A stretch of DNA of 14,123 nucleotides from Prochlorothrix sp035285005 (GTDB lineage Bacteria; Cyanobacteriota; Cyanobacteriia; Prochlorotrichales; Prochlorotrichaceae), in assembly GCA_035285005.1 (NCBI GenBank), contig JAYKIB010000147.1, forward strand, positions 1 through 14,123, read 5' to 3'. The position numbers and the translations under genes were made by a program. Shown piece by piece: positions 1 through 6,395 of the stretch (positions are counted from its first letter, which is position 1; each line of letters begins with the position of its first letter). Below the pieces are notes generated by a model. That model made no database searches. It saw nothing but the letters and a program-made list of their open reading frames with translations, and was not told the DNA's origin.

Positions 1-125
1 CGGCCAAGGGCCGTAGGCCCTGGCAGAATCCCCCTCAGTCCCCCTTTTGAAGGGGGAAGAAAAGGCTGTTCCCCCCCTTTACAAGGGGGGTTAGGGGGGA
101 TTTTCTTAGGTTTCCAAACATCCTC
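1..125 (-). mobile_element. 150-bp MITE family, copy 1 (truncated by window edge)
   Basis: Read on the minus strand from 125 down, this stretch begins GAGGATGTTTGGAAAC and continues with recognisable similarity to the complete copy at 5007-5156: a CCTAAGA block, a C-rich tract, the TCAAAAG core, GATTCTGC, and a GGGCC-TAC-GGCCC hairpin near position 1. The second inverted end lies outside the window. The base triplet just beyond the visible end (126-128) is TAA, the same target triplet seen at the full copy. The internal C/G runs are cleaner here than at 5007, so this copy may be closer to the family consensus. There is no coding capacity, so it would need a transposase supplied from elsewhere. 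Confidence 0.75.
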
Positions 126-130
126 TAAGA

Positions 131-200
131 GGGCACCTCGATTAATTGTGGCGTGCAGCTACGCCGCACGCCACAACCTGGATTTTACGTGGGTCAATTG
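131..200 (-). mobile_element. 99-bp palindromic element, copy A (3' truncated)
   Basis: It starts with the family end GGGCACCTCGATTAATT (131-147), followed at once by the hairpin arms GTGGCGTGC (148-156) and GCACGCCAC (166-174). It then has a degraded version of the internal spacer (CCTGGATTTTACGTGGGT). The far inverted end is not recognisable; the sequence runs into the 3' end of the GIY-YIG gene, whose stop is at 202-204. Orientation is opposite to the copies at 12090-12407. Only TAAGA separates it from the 150-bp element at 1-125. The hairpin could act as a transcript end for the minus-strand gene, but no T-run follows it. Confidence 0.7.
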
Positions 201-201
201 A

Positions 202-741
202 CTATGCCTTGAGGTTGAGTAAACCCTGTTCCTTAAGTTTGGGATCGAAGCGGAGCTTTAGGGTCACACCTCGGGCCTCTAGGGTGGCAAAAATCTCTGC
301 CTCAACACGACGGGCCACATCTTTGAGCAATTTGCTGCGGCTCAAGTCATCCGCCGCCTCGATCGCGGCTTTTTCTTCCGGCGTCATCAAGGGCTTCACA
401 TCCGTAGCCTGACTCCACTGCTCCTCTTCAGGACCATTCCCCGGTGGCACCGTTCCATTCTCGGTGATCCACTGCTGGCGCATGGTTTCTAAAATCGTTC
501 GATTCGGCCGATCGAGGGTCCGCGCCTTCACCCAATAGCATCGATCGGGACAGCGCACTAAATGCTGCTTCAAGCTGGCGTAAATATCCCGAGATAGACC
601 CACATAAACCAGGGTTCGATCGGCATCAAAAATAGCATAAACCCCCACTTTCCCAGCAAAGGGCTGCTCGGGAATCAGACCCTGGGAGTCGAGGTAGGGC
701 ACAAATATCAGGGTGTCGAGGCTGGGTACGTCGATCGTCAT
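202..741 (-). CDS. GIY-YIG nuclease family protein (cyanobacterial type)
   Basis: A 179-residue protein with an N-terminal GIY-YIG fold. GVY (33-35) and YVG (46-48) are the two signature strands, followed by R51, and E85 in the helix ILETMRQQWI is a candidate metal-binding glutamate. GIY-YIG domains are single-domain endonuclease folds found in UvrC, SLX1 and homing enzymes. Stand-alone cyanobacterial members have no assigned role that I know, so nuclease activity is inferred from the motifs only. Residues 120-160 form a charged helical tail (LMTPEEKAAIEAADDLSRSKLLKDV in part). The start at 741 is the first ATG in frame and no clear ribosome binding site precedes it. It lies 59 bases downstream of the hypothetical gene on the same strand and may be co-transcribed with it. 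The stop at 202-204 abuts the degraded end of repeat copy A. Confidence 0.82.
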   Translation of the reverse strand: MTIDVPSLDTLIFVPYLDSQGLIPEQPFAGKVGVYAIFDADRTLVYVGLSRDIYASLKQHLVRCPDRCYWVKARTLDRPNRTILETMRQQWITENGTVPPGNGPEEEQWSQATDVKPLMTPEEKAAIEAADDLSRSKLLKDVARRVEAEIFATLEARGVTLKLRFDPKLKEQGLLNLKA

Positions 742-800
742 GGTGCGGCAGTGAGCGACAACCCCAGTGTATCAGGTGTGGCCGGTGTCTCCGGTGGGGA

Positions 801-1166
801 TCAGGCGGGGTGACAGGGGACGGTGCAGGGCTGGAGGCCAAAGATGGGTTGCGGGTCGAGGCCGGTGATGCCGTAGAACTGGCCGGGGGTCAGGGTGCTG
901 GCGATCGGTGCCTCTTCCCACGTTTGGAGCTGCTGGTGGGTTTTGTGGAAGAACGGGAGGCCGCGCAGGTGGTGGAGCCGGAGCCAGTGGGCGACGAGGG
1001 TTTCGACGAGGGCGAGCTCGATGAGGGGAGCTGGGTAGTCCTGGAGCAGGGTTTCGAGATAGGCAGAGCAGCGAGGGCAGTCACCGGTGAGGCGGTAGCT
1101 GCTGATGATGTGGCGCACCCGTTGACGGTGGGCCTGGTGGCGATCGAGGTGGGTGGGGGGATTCAT
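801..1166 (-). CDS. small hypothetical protein with CPRC and YPAP motifs
   Basis: A 121-residue protein that I cannot assign to a named family. I place the start at the ATG at 1166-1164, because GAGG lies five bases upstream of it. The frame extends upstream to a TTG at 1223, but those 19 residues are unlikely to be translated. The N-terminal half is basic and helical, with a CPRC cysteine pair (near residues 32-35). A helical stretch containing YPAPLIELALVETL follows, and the C-terminal region has LTPGQF and GITGLDPQPIFG. The C-terminal motif resembles small conserved cyanobacterial proteins, which is recollection rather than a search. A long open frame on the plus strand over the same bases (810-1232) is Gly/Glu/Ala-rich with no recognisable features. 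Expression together with the downstream GIY-YIG gene is plausible. Confidence 0.62.
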   Translation of the reverse strand: MNPPTHLDRHQAHRQRVRHIISSYRLTGDCPRCSAYLETLLQDYPAPLIELALVETLVAHWLRLHHLRGLPFFHKTHQQLQTWEEAPIASTLTPGQFYGITGLDPQPIFGLQPCTVPCHPA

Positions 1167-1507
1167 GGCATCCTCACGGCTCTTGGGCTGTTTACGGCTA
1201 AAAACAGAGTGTCTACCGAGCAAATACGGTAATTCTTAAGTTTTAGAGAAGATTTGGAGAATAGTTTAGGACTTAAAAATAAAACTAACACAGCTATAAA
1301 TATACCATAAAAGTTAGTTGACTTTAAAATTAAATACTGGAGTACTCAGTTTAGACCCGTAAGCTACGATCGATCTAGCGTAATCCTAGCCTGGGCCGAT
1401 CGATTTCCCCAGCCTCGCCCTCTATGCCTGAATTTGACCCACTTTTATCAGTCCATCAGCCTGAGCCCTCGCCCTAAAAATTGGATGAATCGAGGAGGCC
1501 CGAAATA
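1167..1507. other. AT-rich upstream region and repeat fragment
   Basis: There is no gene here. Roughly 1195-1350 is markedly AT-rich against a GC-rich background and probably holds the promoter for the minus-strand pair at 202-1166, although I cannot pick convincing -35 and -10 boxes. It contains a 7-bp inverted repeat, AACTAAC at 1283-1289 and GTTAGTT at 1313-1319, with a 23-base spacer, which could be a regulator site or chance. From about 1476 to 1500 there is a fragment resembling one arm of the 99-bp repeat (GGATGAATCGAGGAGGCC). Confidence 0.4.
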
Positions 1508-1607
1508 GGGCACCTCGATTCATGGGGTTAGGCGGCGAAACCGCCCAACCTAAACCCTGATTCTCGCGTGGGCTGTCTCCCAAAAATTTGGATGAATCGA
1601 GGTGCCC
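1508..1607 (-). mobile_element. 99-bp palindromic element, copy B
   Basis: A full-length (100-bp) copy with perfect 16-bp inverted ends, GGGCACCTCGATTCAT at 1508-1523 and its complement at 1592-1607. Both ends carry C where most copies have A, so the two ends have changed together. The hairpin (GTTAGGCGG, a GAA loop region, CCGCCCAAC) is next to the left end, so the copy is reversed relative to those at 12090-12407. Flanks (AATA and GATC) do not form a duplication. A further arm-like fragment, AATTAATCGAGGTGACCC, lies at about 1648-1665. Confidence 0.8.
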
Positions 1608-1695
1608 GATCAAAATAGGGGAGCCACAGGAGAGGACCAAAAATTTGAATTAATCGAGGTGACCCATAGAAAAGTCCAGGGGAAACCTCGGCATT

Positions 1696-1731
1696 ACTTT
1701 GACAACATCAATGTTGCTAAAGTTGTAAAAT
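1696..1731 (+). promoter_or_regulatory. candidate promoter with overlapping imperfect palindrome, upstream of the TPP enzyme
   Basis: TTGACA at 1699-1704 matches a -35 box, and TAAAAT at 1726-1731 resembles a -10 box. The 21-base spacing is long for a standard promoter. The -35 box lies inside an imperfect 28-bp palindrome with arms ACTTTGACAACAT (1696-1708) and ATGTTGCTAAAGT (1711-1723), which differ at two positions. Long spacers filled by a dyad are typical of MerR-type control, but 21 bases exceeds the usual 19-20, so this is only suggestive. Repeat copy C lies between this site and the start codon at 1903. Confidence 0.35.
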
Positions 1732-1744
1732 GACACCAACGTAA

Positions 1745-1848
1745 GGGCACCTCACCTCAAAAAATTCAAATTTCGACCGCAGTGCCCACGGCAGAATCAG
1801 GGTTGTGGCAGGCGGCGAAGCCGCCTGCCACAATTAATCGAGGTGCCC
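1745..1848 (+). mobile_element. 99-bp palindromic element, copy C, in the leader of the TPP enzyme gene
   Basis: It begins GGGCACCTCA at 1745 and ends AATTAATCGAGGTGCCC at 1832-1848. The perfect hairpin arms GTGGCAGGCGGC (1804-1815) and GCCGCCTGCCAC (1819-1830) are separated by GAA. It is 104 bp long because of a small insertion in the left arm. The flanking tetramers GTAA and ATAA share three of four bases, so they could be an old target duplication. Positioned between the candidate promoter and the ATG at 1903, it would be transcribed as a structured 5' leader. It also supplies a spurious in-frame GTG at 1843. Confidence 0.85.
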
Positions 1849-1902
1849 ATAACGCAGTTCAAATCCACCGCCCGTTCACCGCAGTCTATCGAGGTATCCC
1901 CC

Positions 1903-4089
1903 ATGACCACTCCCCCCCCCTTTTGCGACGGCATTCTCCACTTTGGCAGCGACCTTCCCAGCTTTGCCAGCCACGGTCAAGCTCCCGCCATCAGCCCCGA
2001 CCAAACCGCCATTTCCAGCCCTAGCGACCCCGCTGCCATCTTCCAGACCCTCCTCACCGCCGACGCACTTCGCTACCTGACCCTCCAAGTCACAGCCAGC
2101 AAGCAATCCGGCCACCCCGGTGGCTTTGCCAGCTCCGCCGAGGCGATCGCGGCCCTCGTCATGCTGGGCCACAAAAACCTCATTACGGAAGTGGGCCACC
2201 ATGCCCCCGGCTTCTATAGCCACGTCTTCCTCGATCGATCCCTCGAACAGATGGGCATCAACACCGTCGCTCAATTTTGCGATCGGTTTCGGGAAACCCA
2301 CGGTCTCCTCGGTCACCTCTCCGGCTTCATTCCCGGCCTGCTCAATCCCGCCGGTCCCCTCGGCCAGGGCCAGCATTTCGCCATGGCCGGTGCTTTTTTG
2401 AATCCTGGCAAGCTTTTCCCCGTTACGATCGGTGATGGCGGCTTAGGAGAGCCCTATATCACCAGCAGTATGGCCCACTTCCACACGGCCTACCCCCAGG
2501 TGACCAACTTCCTGCCGATCCTCGTCTGGAATGGCTACTCCCAGGAACACCACAGCATGGTGTCCACCCAAAGCAACGAAGCTATGACCGCCTACTGGCA
2601 AGGAAACGGCTTTAAAAAGGTGATTCTCGTCGATGCCAAGGATTTTGACGACCAAAACCAGACCGGAGCCTTTGTGGATAGCACAGCCTTTGGCTGGGAA
2701 CAACGCCTCGCCTTTACTGAGGCCGTCCTTAAGGCCGTGAATGAAGCGGCGGCATCGGCCCTCGGCGGTACTTTGACGGTTCTGGTCCTCAAGCAACTCA
2801 AAGGAGCCGGTGTACACAAACGGGGTGCCCAGTCCCACAACCTCTACCCTGGGGACACGGTCGATCGGGATTACATTGCCGCCGCCCTCAAGGAACGCGC
2901 CCTCTCACCAGCGGTCTGGGACCTGGTGCGTACCAACTACGAGCGAGCTGGTGGTGGCCCTGCGGCCCAAACTGTTGTCACGGAATTTGAGCGAAAACTG
3001 CCAGATTTGGGCAGTCTGCCCCTGGTCGAGTTTGATCTGGGTGATAAGCAAGTGGCCACCACCGCCATGGGCGCGATCGTGGGCCATGTGGGACAACAGG
3101 ACCGCAGCTTCATCGTCACCAACGCCGATGGTAATGCCGCCTCTGGCATCAATAACATCAATCAGGCCCTCAAAATCGTCCATCCCACCCCAGATGACAC
3201 CTATTTCCAGGGTCCAGACGGCCAAGTCTACGAGCCTCTCAGCGAAGATGCCTGTGCTGGATTTGCAGCCGCGCTGTCTCTCTTCGGCTCCCGCAGTCTC
3301 TGGTGTTCCTACGAATCCTTTGCCATCAATGGTCTCCCCATCTGGCAAACGGTCTGCCAAGCCATGGCTGAACTGCGTCGCCCCACCCCTGCCACGGTCT
3401 GCCTCTTTACGGCGGGTGCCCTAGAGCAGGGGCGCAATGGCTGGACCCACCAACGGCCCGAAGTGGAAAACTACTTTGCCGCCATGATGCGCAACGGCAA
3501 CACCTTCTGCCTCTTTCCCACGGATTCCAACAGCATCCAAGCCTGCTACGAATGGGCTTTAGGCCAGAAGAATAAAGGCATCACCATCACCGCGAGTAAA
3601 TCCCCCCTGCCCATCCGGACCACCCTGGCCCAAAGTCGGGAGGCCCTACAACAGGGGGCGATCGTCCTCCAGGAGCTTCCAGGCAGCAAAACCGTGGTTT
3701 TCCCGGTGCTGGGGGACATGATGCTACTACCGGTGTACGAAGCTGCCCAAATGCTACAGGAGCAGGGGATCGGAAGCCGGATTGTTTCGGTGGTCAACCC
3801 CCGTCGCCTCTACCGTCCCTCTGACGTGGCCTGGGATACGGTCTCCCAAGCAGACAGCGGTTTCCTGGATGATGCGGGCTTTGAGGTGCTGTTTGGCGGT
3901 GATGCGCTGGTGGCGATTACCGGTGGGGCCGGGGCCATGCTGGAGCCGATCCTGCTGCGTAGTGCGGCCCGTCGCGACCTCCTATCCTGGAAACGGGGCG
4001 AGACGACGGCAAGTGCGGGCCAGTTATTTGAATTAAACGGTCTCGCAGCTGGTGATATCGTCGATCGGGCTAAATCACTCCTGGGTTAG
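1903..4089 (+). CDS. phosphoketolase-like TPP-dependent enzyme (transketolase superfamily, Sll0529-like)
   Basis: A 728-residue thiamine-diphosphate enzyme. Visible signatures, numbered from the ATG at 1903, are GHPGG at 70-74, GDGGLGEP starting at 177 (the TPP/Mg GDG motif, with its partner Asn at 210), SYESF with the probable cofactor-activating Glu471, and RNGWTHQRPE at 511-520. The last motif resembles the HNGFSHQ motif of phosphoketolases more than the matching segment of true transketolases. Phosphoketolases split xylulose 5-phosphate or fructose 6-phosphate to acetyl-phosphate; whether this shorter branch does so is not shown by the sequence. The frame is open from a GTG at 1843, but that codon lies inside a repeat end. 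The ATG at 1903 has GAGGT seven bases upstream (1891-1895). It ends with FELNGLAAGDIVDRAKSLLG. Downstream is a 346-base gap to prxQ, so it is probably transcribed alone. Confidence 0.85.
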   Translation: MTTPPPFCDGILHFGSDLPSFASHGQAPAISPDQTAISSPSDPAAIFQTLLTADALRYLTLQVTASKQSGHPGGFASSAEAIAALVMLGHKNLITEVGHHAPGFYSHVFLDRSLEQMGINTVAQFCDRFRETHGLLGHLSGFIPGLLNPAGPLGQGQHFAMAGAFLNPGKLFPVTIGDGGLGEPYITSSMAHFHTAYPQVTNFLPILVWNGYSQEHHSMVSTQSNEAMTAYWQGNGFKKVILVDAKDFDDQNQTGAFVDSTAFGWEQRLAFTEAVLKAVNEAAASALGGTLTVLVLKQLKGAGVHKRGAQSHNLYPGDTVDRDYIAAALKERALSPAVWDLVRTNYERAGGGPAAQTVVTEFERKLPDLGSLPLVEFDLGDKQVATTAMGAIVGHVGQQDRSFIVTNADGNAASGINNINQALKIVHPTPDDTYFQGPDGQVYEPLSEDACAGFAAALSLFGSRSLWCSYESFAINGLPIWQTVCQAMAELRRPTPATVCLFTAGALEQGRNGWTHQRPEVENYFAAMMRNGNTFCLFPTDSNSIQACYEWALGQKNKGITITASKSPLPIRTTLAQSREALQQGAIVLQELPGSKTVVFPVLGDMMLLPVYEAAQMLQEQGIGSRIVSVVNPRRLYRPSDVAWDTVSQADSGFLDDAGFEVLFGGDALVAITGGAGAMLEPILLRSAARRDLLSWKRGETTASAGQLFELNGLAAGDIVDRAKSLLG

Positions 4090-4435
4090 GCCTAGGACTG
4101 GAGAATCAGCCCATGTTTAGATGACACACTGCGGTGAAGCTGGATGTACCCTGCCTCCGGCAATGTTTTGGGGGGCGGCGAAGCCGCCCCCCAAAATTAA
4201 GCGAGGATCGAGGTGCCCGATCGCCAAACTGCAAGACAGCGATGACAACCGCCCAGTGGGTTGCAACAAGTCTGGGGAGTGCCCCCCGCAGCGGGGGGGG
4301 ACACACCGCAAGATATCTGTCTGTTGCCCCAGGGGGCATGGGAACAGGTGATGGTTCGCACGGAGCAAGCGCAGTTCTCCTCACCCGAGTACGAGGTGCC
4401 CTAGAATGATGAGGCCATTTGCAATTCTCTGAATC
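4090..4435. other. intergenic region with GC-rich hairpins
   Basis: No gene is visible. Besides the repeat hairpin at 4166-4218 it holds a compact hairpin with arms CCCCCCG (4282-4288) and CGGGGGG (4292-4298) around a CAG loop, and a small one with TGCCCC (4325-4330) and GGGGCA (4333-4338). Neither is followed by a T-run, so they are not textbook terminators. A repeat-end fragment (CGAGGTGCCC) is at about 4392-4401. TAGAAT at 4402-4407, 28 bases before the prxQ ATG, could be a -10 box, but no good -35 box accompanies it. Confidence 0.45.
4166..4218 (+). mobile_element. 99-bp palindromic element, copy D (right part only)
   Basis: A perfect 14-bp stem, TTTTGGGGGGCGGC (4166-4179) with GCCGCCCCCCAAAA (4183-4196), encloses the family GAA loop. 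It is followed by a modified right end finishing TCGAGGTGCCC at 4218, interrupted by an extra GAGGA-like duplication. The left arm is not recognisable. The inner GGCGGC-GAA-GCCGCC core matches the other copies, while the outer stem bases differ on both arms together. Confidence 0.7.
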
Positions 4436-4912
4436 ATGACCCTGAACGTTGGCGACCCTGCCCCCGACTTTAGCCTCAGTGATGCCACCGGGCAAACCTA
4501 CACCCTCCAGGCACTGCGGGGGAAATACGTTGTCCTCTACTTTTATCCCCGCGACAACACCCCCGGTTGCACCAAAGAAGCCTGTGGCTTCCGCGATCGG
4601 CAGGCACAATTCGACACGCTCGGCGCGATCGTCCTCGGGGTCAGCACCGACAATGCTAAAAGCCATACCAAATTTATTACGAAACATAATCTCACCTTTC
4701 CACTACTCTGCGACCCCGATGGCAAGGTGGCAAGCCTCTATGAAAGCTATGGCCTCAAAAAATTCATGGGACGCGAGTTTGTGGGCGTTTTCCGCCGCAC
4801 CGTCATCATTGATCCCGAAGGCAATCTTGCTAAAATCTACCCCAAAGTTAAGCCAGAACCCCATCCCGAGGAAGTTCTCCAAGATTTAAAGGCTTTTGGG
4901 CACCTTGATTAA
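4436..4912 (+). CDS. prxQ: peroxiredoxin Q / bacterioferritin comigratory protein (thiol peroxidase)
   Basis: A 158-residue peroxiredoxin of the PrxQ/BCP class, which reduces hydrogen peroxide and organic peroxides using thioredoxin. NTPGCTKEACGFRD contains the peroxidatic Cys45 and the resolving Cys50 four residues later, the atypical intramolecular 2-Cys arrangement of PrxQ. The usual N-terminal GDPAPDFSLSDATG and the later VFRRTVIIDPEG strand are present. No signal peptide is seen, so it is expected in the cytosol. The C-terminus is unusual: the last codons GGG CAC CTT GAT TAA are exactly the first 15 bases of a 99-bp repeat (copy E). Removing that repeat and one TTTT duplication would make the gene end ...KAFV followed by a TAA stop. 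The fold should not be affected, since the change is in the last few residues. A permease gene follows after two mobile elements. Confidence 0.95.
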   Translation: MTLNVGDPAPDFSLSDATGQTYTLQALRGKYVVLYFYPRDNTPGCTKEACGFRDRQAQFDTLGAIVLGVSTDNAKSHTKFITKHNLTFPLLCDPDGKVASLYESYGLKKFMGREFVGVFRRTVIIDPEGNLAKIYPKVKPEPHPEEVLQDLKAFGHLD

Positions 4913-4996
4913 TTGTGGCAGGCGGCTTCGCCGCCTGCCATAATCCTGATTCTGCCGTGGGCACTGCCATAGAAATTTGAATTTTTCGAGGTGCCC
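4898..4996 (-). mobile_element. 99-bp palindromic element, copy E, overlapping the prxQ 3' end
   Basis: A 99-bp copy with ends GGGCACCTTGATTAATT (from 4898) and TTTTTCGAGGTGCCC (to 4996), in reversed orientation. The hairpin arms GTGGCAGGCGGC and GCCGCCTGCCA sit next to the left end around a TTC loop, the complement of GAA. It is flanked by a perfect 4-bp duplication, TTTT at 4894-4897 and 4997-5000. The first 15 bases are translated as the last four residues and stop codon of prxQ. Confidence 0.9.
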
Positions 4997-5006
4997 TTTT
5001 GTTTAA

Positions 5007-5156
5007 GAGGATGTTTGGAAACCTAAGAGAATCCCCCCTTACCCGCCTTTACAAGCAGCAAGGGGGAGACGGGCCTCTTCTTCTTCCTTCAAAAGAGGAA
5101 CTGAGAGGGATTCTGCAAGGGCCTACGGCCCTTGGCCAAAGTTTCCAAACATCCTC
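5007..5156 (+). mobile_element. 150-bp MITE family, copy 2 (complete)
   Basis: Perfect 16-bp terminal inverted repeats, GAGGATGTTTGGAAAC at 5007-5022 and its complement at 5141-5156, bound a 150-bp non-coding element. It is flanked by a 3-bp direct repeat TAA (5004-5006 and 5157-5159). Inside are C-rich and G-rich tracts and a 7-bp-stem hairpin, AAGGGCC-TAC-GGCCCTT. The ends (GAG..TGTT) and the TNA-type duplication resemble IS5-family insertion sequences of the IS1031 group. That assignment is inference, because no transposase is present. A truncated homologue is at 1-125. An open frame runs through it (4999-5223) but is composed of repeat sequence. Confidence 0.88.
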
Positions 5157-5219
5157 TAAGGTAATGGCAACGGACCCCGCCCAACACTTGACCCACCCCC
5201 AGGCCCACCCCCTGCTCCT

Positions 5220-6218
5220 ATGAACCAATTTGCCAGCGCCTTCACCCTGTTTATGAGTTTGTTGGTGGAAGCCTTTCCCTTTCTCCTGATTGGGGTTTTC
5301 TTTTCCAGTGCCCTCCTCTTTTTCATCAACGAGAAGCGCCTTGCCCAGTTAATGCCCAAGAACCCCTTTTTAGGGGCAATTACCGGCAGCCTCTTTGGAT
5401 TTCTCTTCCCAGCTTGCGAATGTGGCAACGTTCCCGTCGCACGGCGCTTGCTCCTCCAGGGCGTTCCCTCCCCCGTGGCGATCGGGTTCCTCCTCGCCGC
5501 CCCCACCGTCAACCCGATCGTCGTCTGGGCCACCTGGACCGCCTTTCGGGATCAGCCGGAAATCGTGGTCCTGCGCGTGGTTTGCTCCCTGACGATCGCC
5601 ATAATCCTGGCCTGTGTTTTCAGCGTTCAGAAAGATGTACGCCCCCTCTTGCAGCCCAATCTCGCGAAAGCCCTCCCCCAGCCCGTCGATGAGTCTCGAG
5701 AAGCCACCCTACTCCAAGGGGGAACCTTTATGCTCGGCAGTCAGACCACCTTTGAGGCTGCGGCTTACCAGGCTAGTCTTGCCGCCGAACCACCCCTGCC
5801 CACCGCCTCCCTCGACCGACTCCGGCTCTTTTTAGACAATACCTTCCAGGAACTGCGGGATTTGGGAGGAGTCTTGATTCTAGGCAGCGCGATCGCCGCC
5901 TGTATCCAGGTCTTTGTCCCCCGCGAGATTATCCTCAACCTGGGCCAGGATGCCGTCACCTCCGTGATCGCGATGATGACCCTGGCGGGCGTTGTTTCCA
6001 TTTGTTCCACCGTAGACTCCTTCTTTGCCCTCTCCTTTGCGGGCACCTTCACCAGCGGTTCCTTACTCGCTTTTTTGGTTTATGGCCCCATGATTGACCT
6101 GAAAGCCGTGGGAATGCTGCTATCGGTCTTTAAACCTCGAGTAATTCTATATATGTTTCTACTCATTACCCAGCTGACATTTTTAATTGCACTGGCCGTG
6201 AATTTTAACTGGAGTTAA
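5220..6218 (+). CDS. YcgR/ArsP-type permease (DUF318, UPF0718 family)
   Basis: A 332-residue polytopic membrane protein of the DUF318 permease family, whose members include Bacillus YcgR and the organoarsenical exporter ArsP. Hydrophobic segments lie at about 8-36, 50-68, 84-106, 116-136, 216-234, 246-278, 282-306 and 308-328, split into two halves by a soluble loop at about 138-205. The family hallmark PACECG (64-69, Cys66 and Cys68) is in the first half, and ICSTVDSFFALSFAG (261-275, Cys262) is its counterpart in the second. APTVNP (94-99) is also typical. The gene starts at an ATG preceded by no clear ribosome binding site. The next gene encodes the usual partner subunit (TIGR03943), so the two probably form one transporter. 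Substrate is unknown; the conserved cysteines suit a thiophilic metal or metalloid ligand, but that is inference. Confidence 0.9.
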   Translation: MNQFASAFTLFMSLLVEAFPFLLIGVFFSSALLFFINEKRLAQLMPKNPFLGAITGSLFGFLFPACECGNVPVARRLLLQGVPSPVAIGFLLAAPTVNPIVVWATWTAFRDQPEIVVLRVVCSLTIAIILACVFSVQKDVRPLLQPNLAKALPQPVDESREATLLQGGTFMLGSQTTFEAAAYQASLAAEPPLPTASLDRLRLFLDNTFQELRDLGGVLILGSAIAACIQVFVPREIILNLGQDAVTSVIAMMTLAGVVSICSTVDSFFALSFAGTFTSGSLLAFLVYGPMIDLKAVGMLLSVFKPRVILYMFLLITQLTFLIALAVNFNWS

Positions 6219-6395
6219 CTGGAATGACAGCCGCCGCCCGGTGGCGGCGGCGAGCCTGTCCGGGACATAACCCCCCTGCGGGGCGCGGGGGCATCAGCCT
6301 TAACTGTTTCAAGCAATACCCCGTTTCAATACCCTGTTTCAAGCAATCGGTCCGTTGCCCCCCTTGAAATTCCTTGGCAATTACACAAATCCACT
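6219..6395 (+). other. spacer with strong hairpin and direct repeats
   Basis: It lies between the two permease-subunit genes. It contains a perfect 9-bp GC stem, GCCGCCGCC (6230-6238) with GGCGGCGGC (6243-6251) and a CGGT loop, starting 11 bases after the permease stop. No T-run follows, so it is more likely an attenuating or mRNA-protecting structure than a strong terminator. Further on, CTGTTTCAAGCAAT occurs twice (6304-6317 and 6334-6347), exactly 30 bases apart, with a partial third copy (CGTTTCAAT) between them. This could be a tandem operator or a small local duplication. Confidence 0.5.

Noticed and set aside
810..1232. 140-residue plus-strand open frame
   Set aside because: It overlaps the minus-strand 121-residue gene, is composed of Gly/Glu/Ala/Val with no motif, while the minus-strand product has a good start signal and plausible sequence.
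1843..1902. Upstream GTG start for the TPP enzyme
   Set aside because: The GTG is inside the right end of repeat copy C, and the 20 added residues have no family character. The ATG at 1903 has a GAGGT at suitable distance.
4260..4400. tRNA or structured RNA gene in the GC-rich spacer
   Set aside because: The hairpins are isolated; there is no T-loop consensus, anticodon arm or CCA-end pattern.
4999..5223. 74-residue open frame before the permease, overlapping its ATG
   Set aside because: It runs through the 150-bp element; the ATGA overlap with the permease start is probably chance because the frame is repeat sequence.
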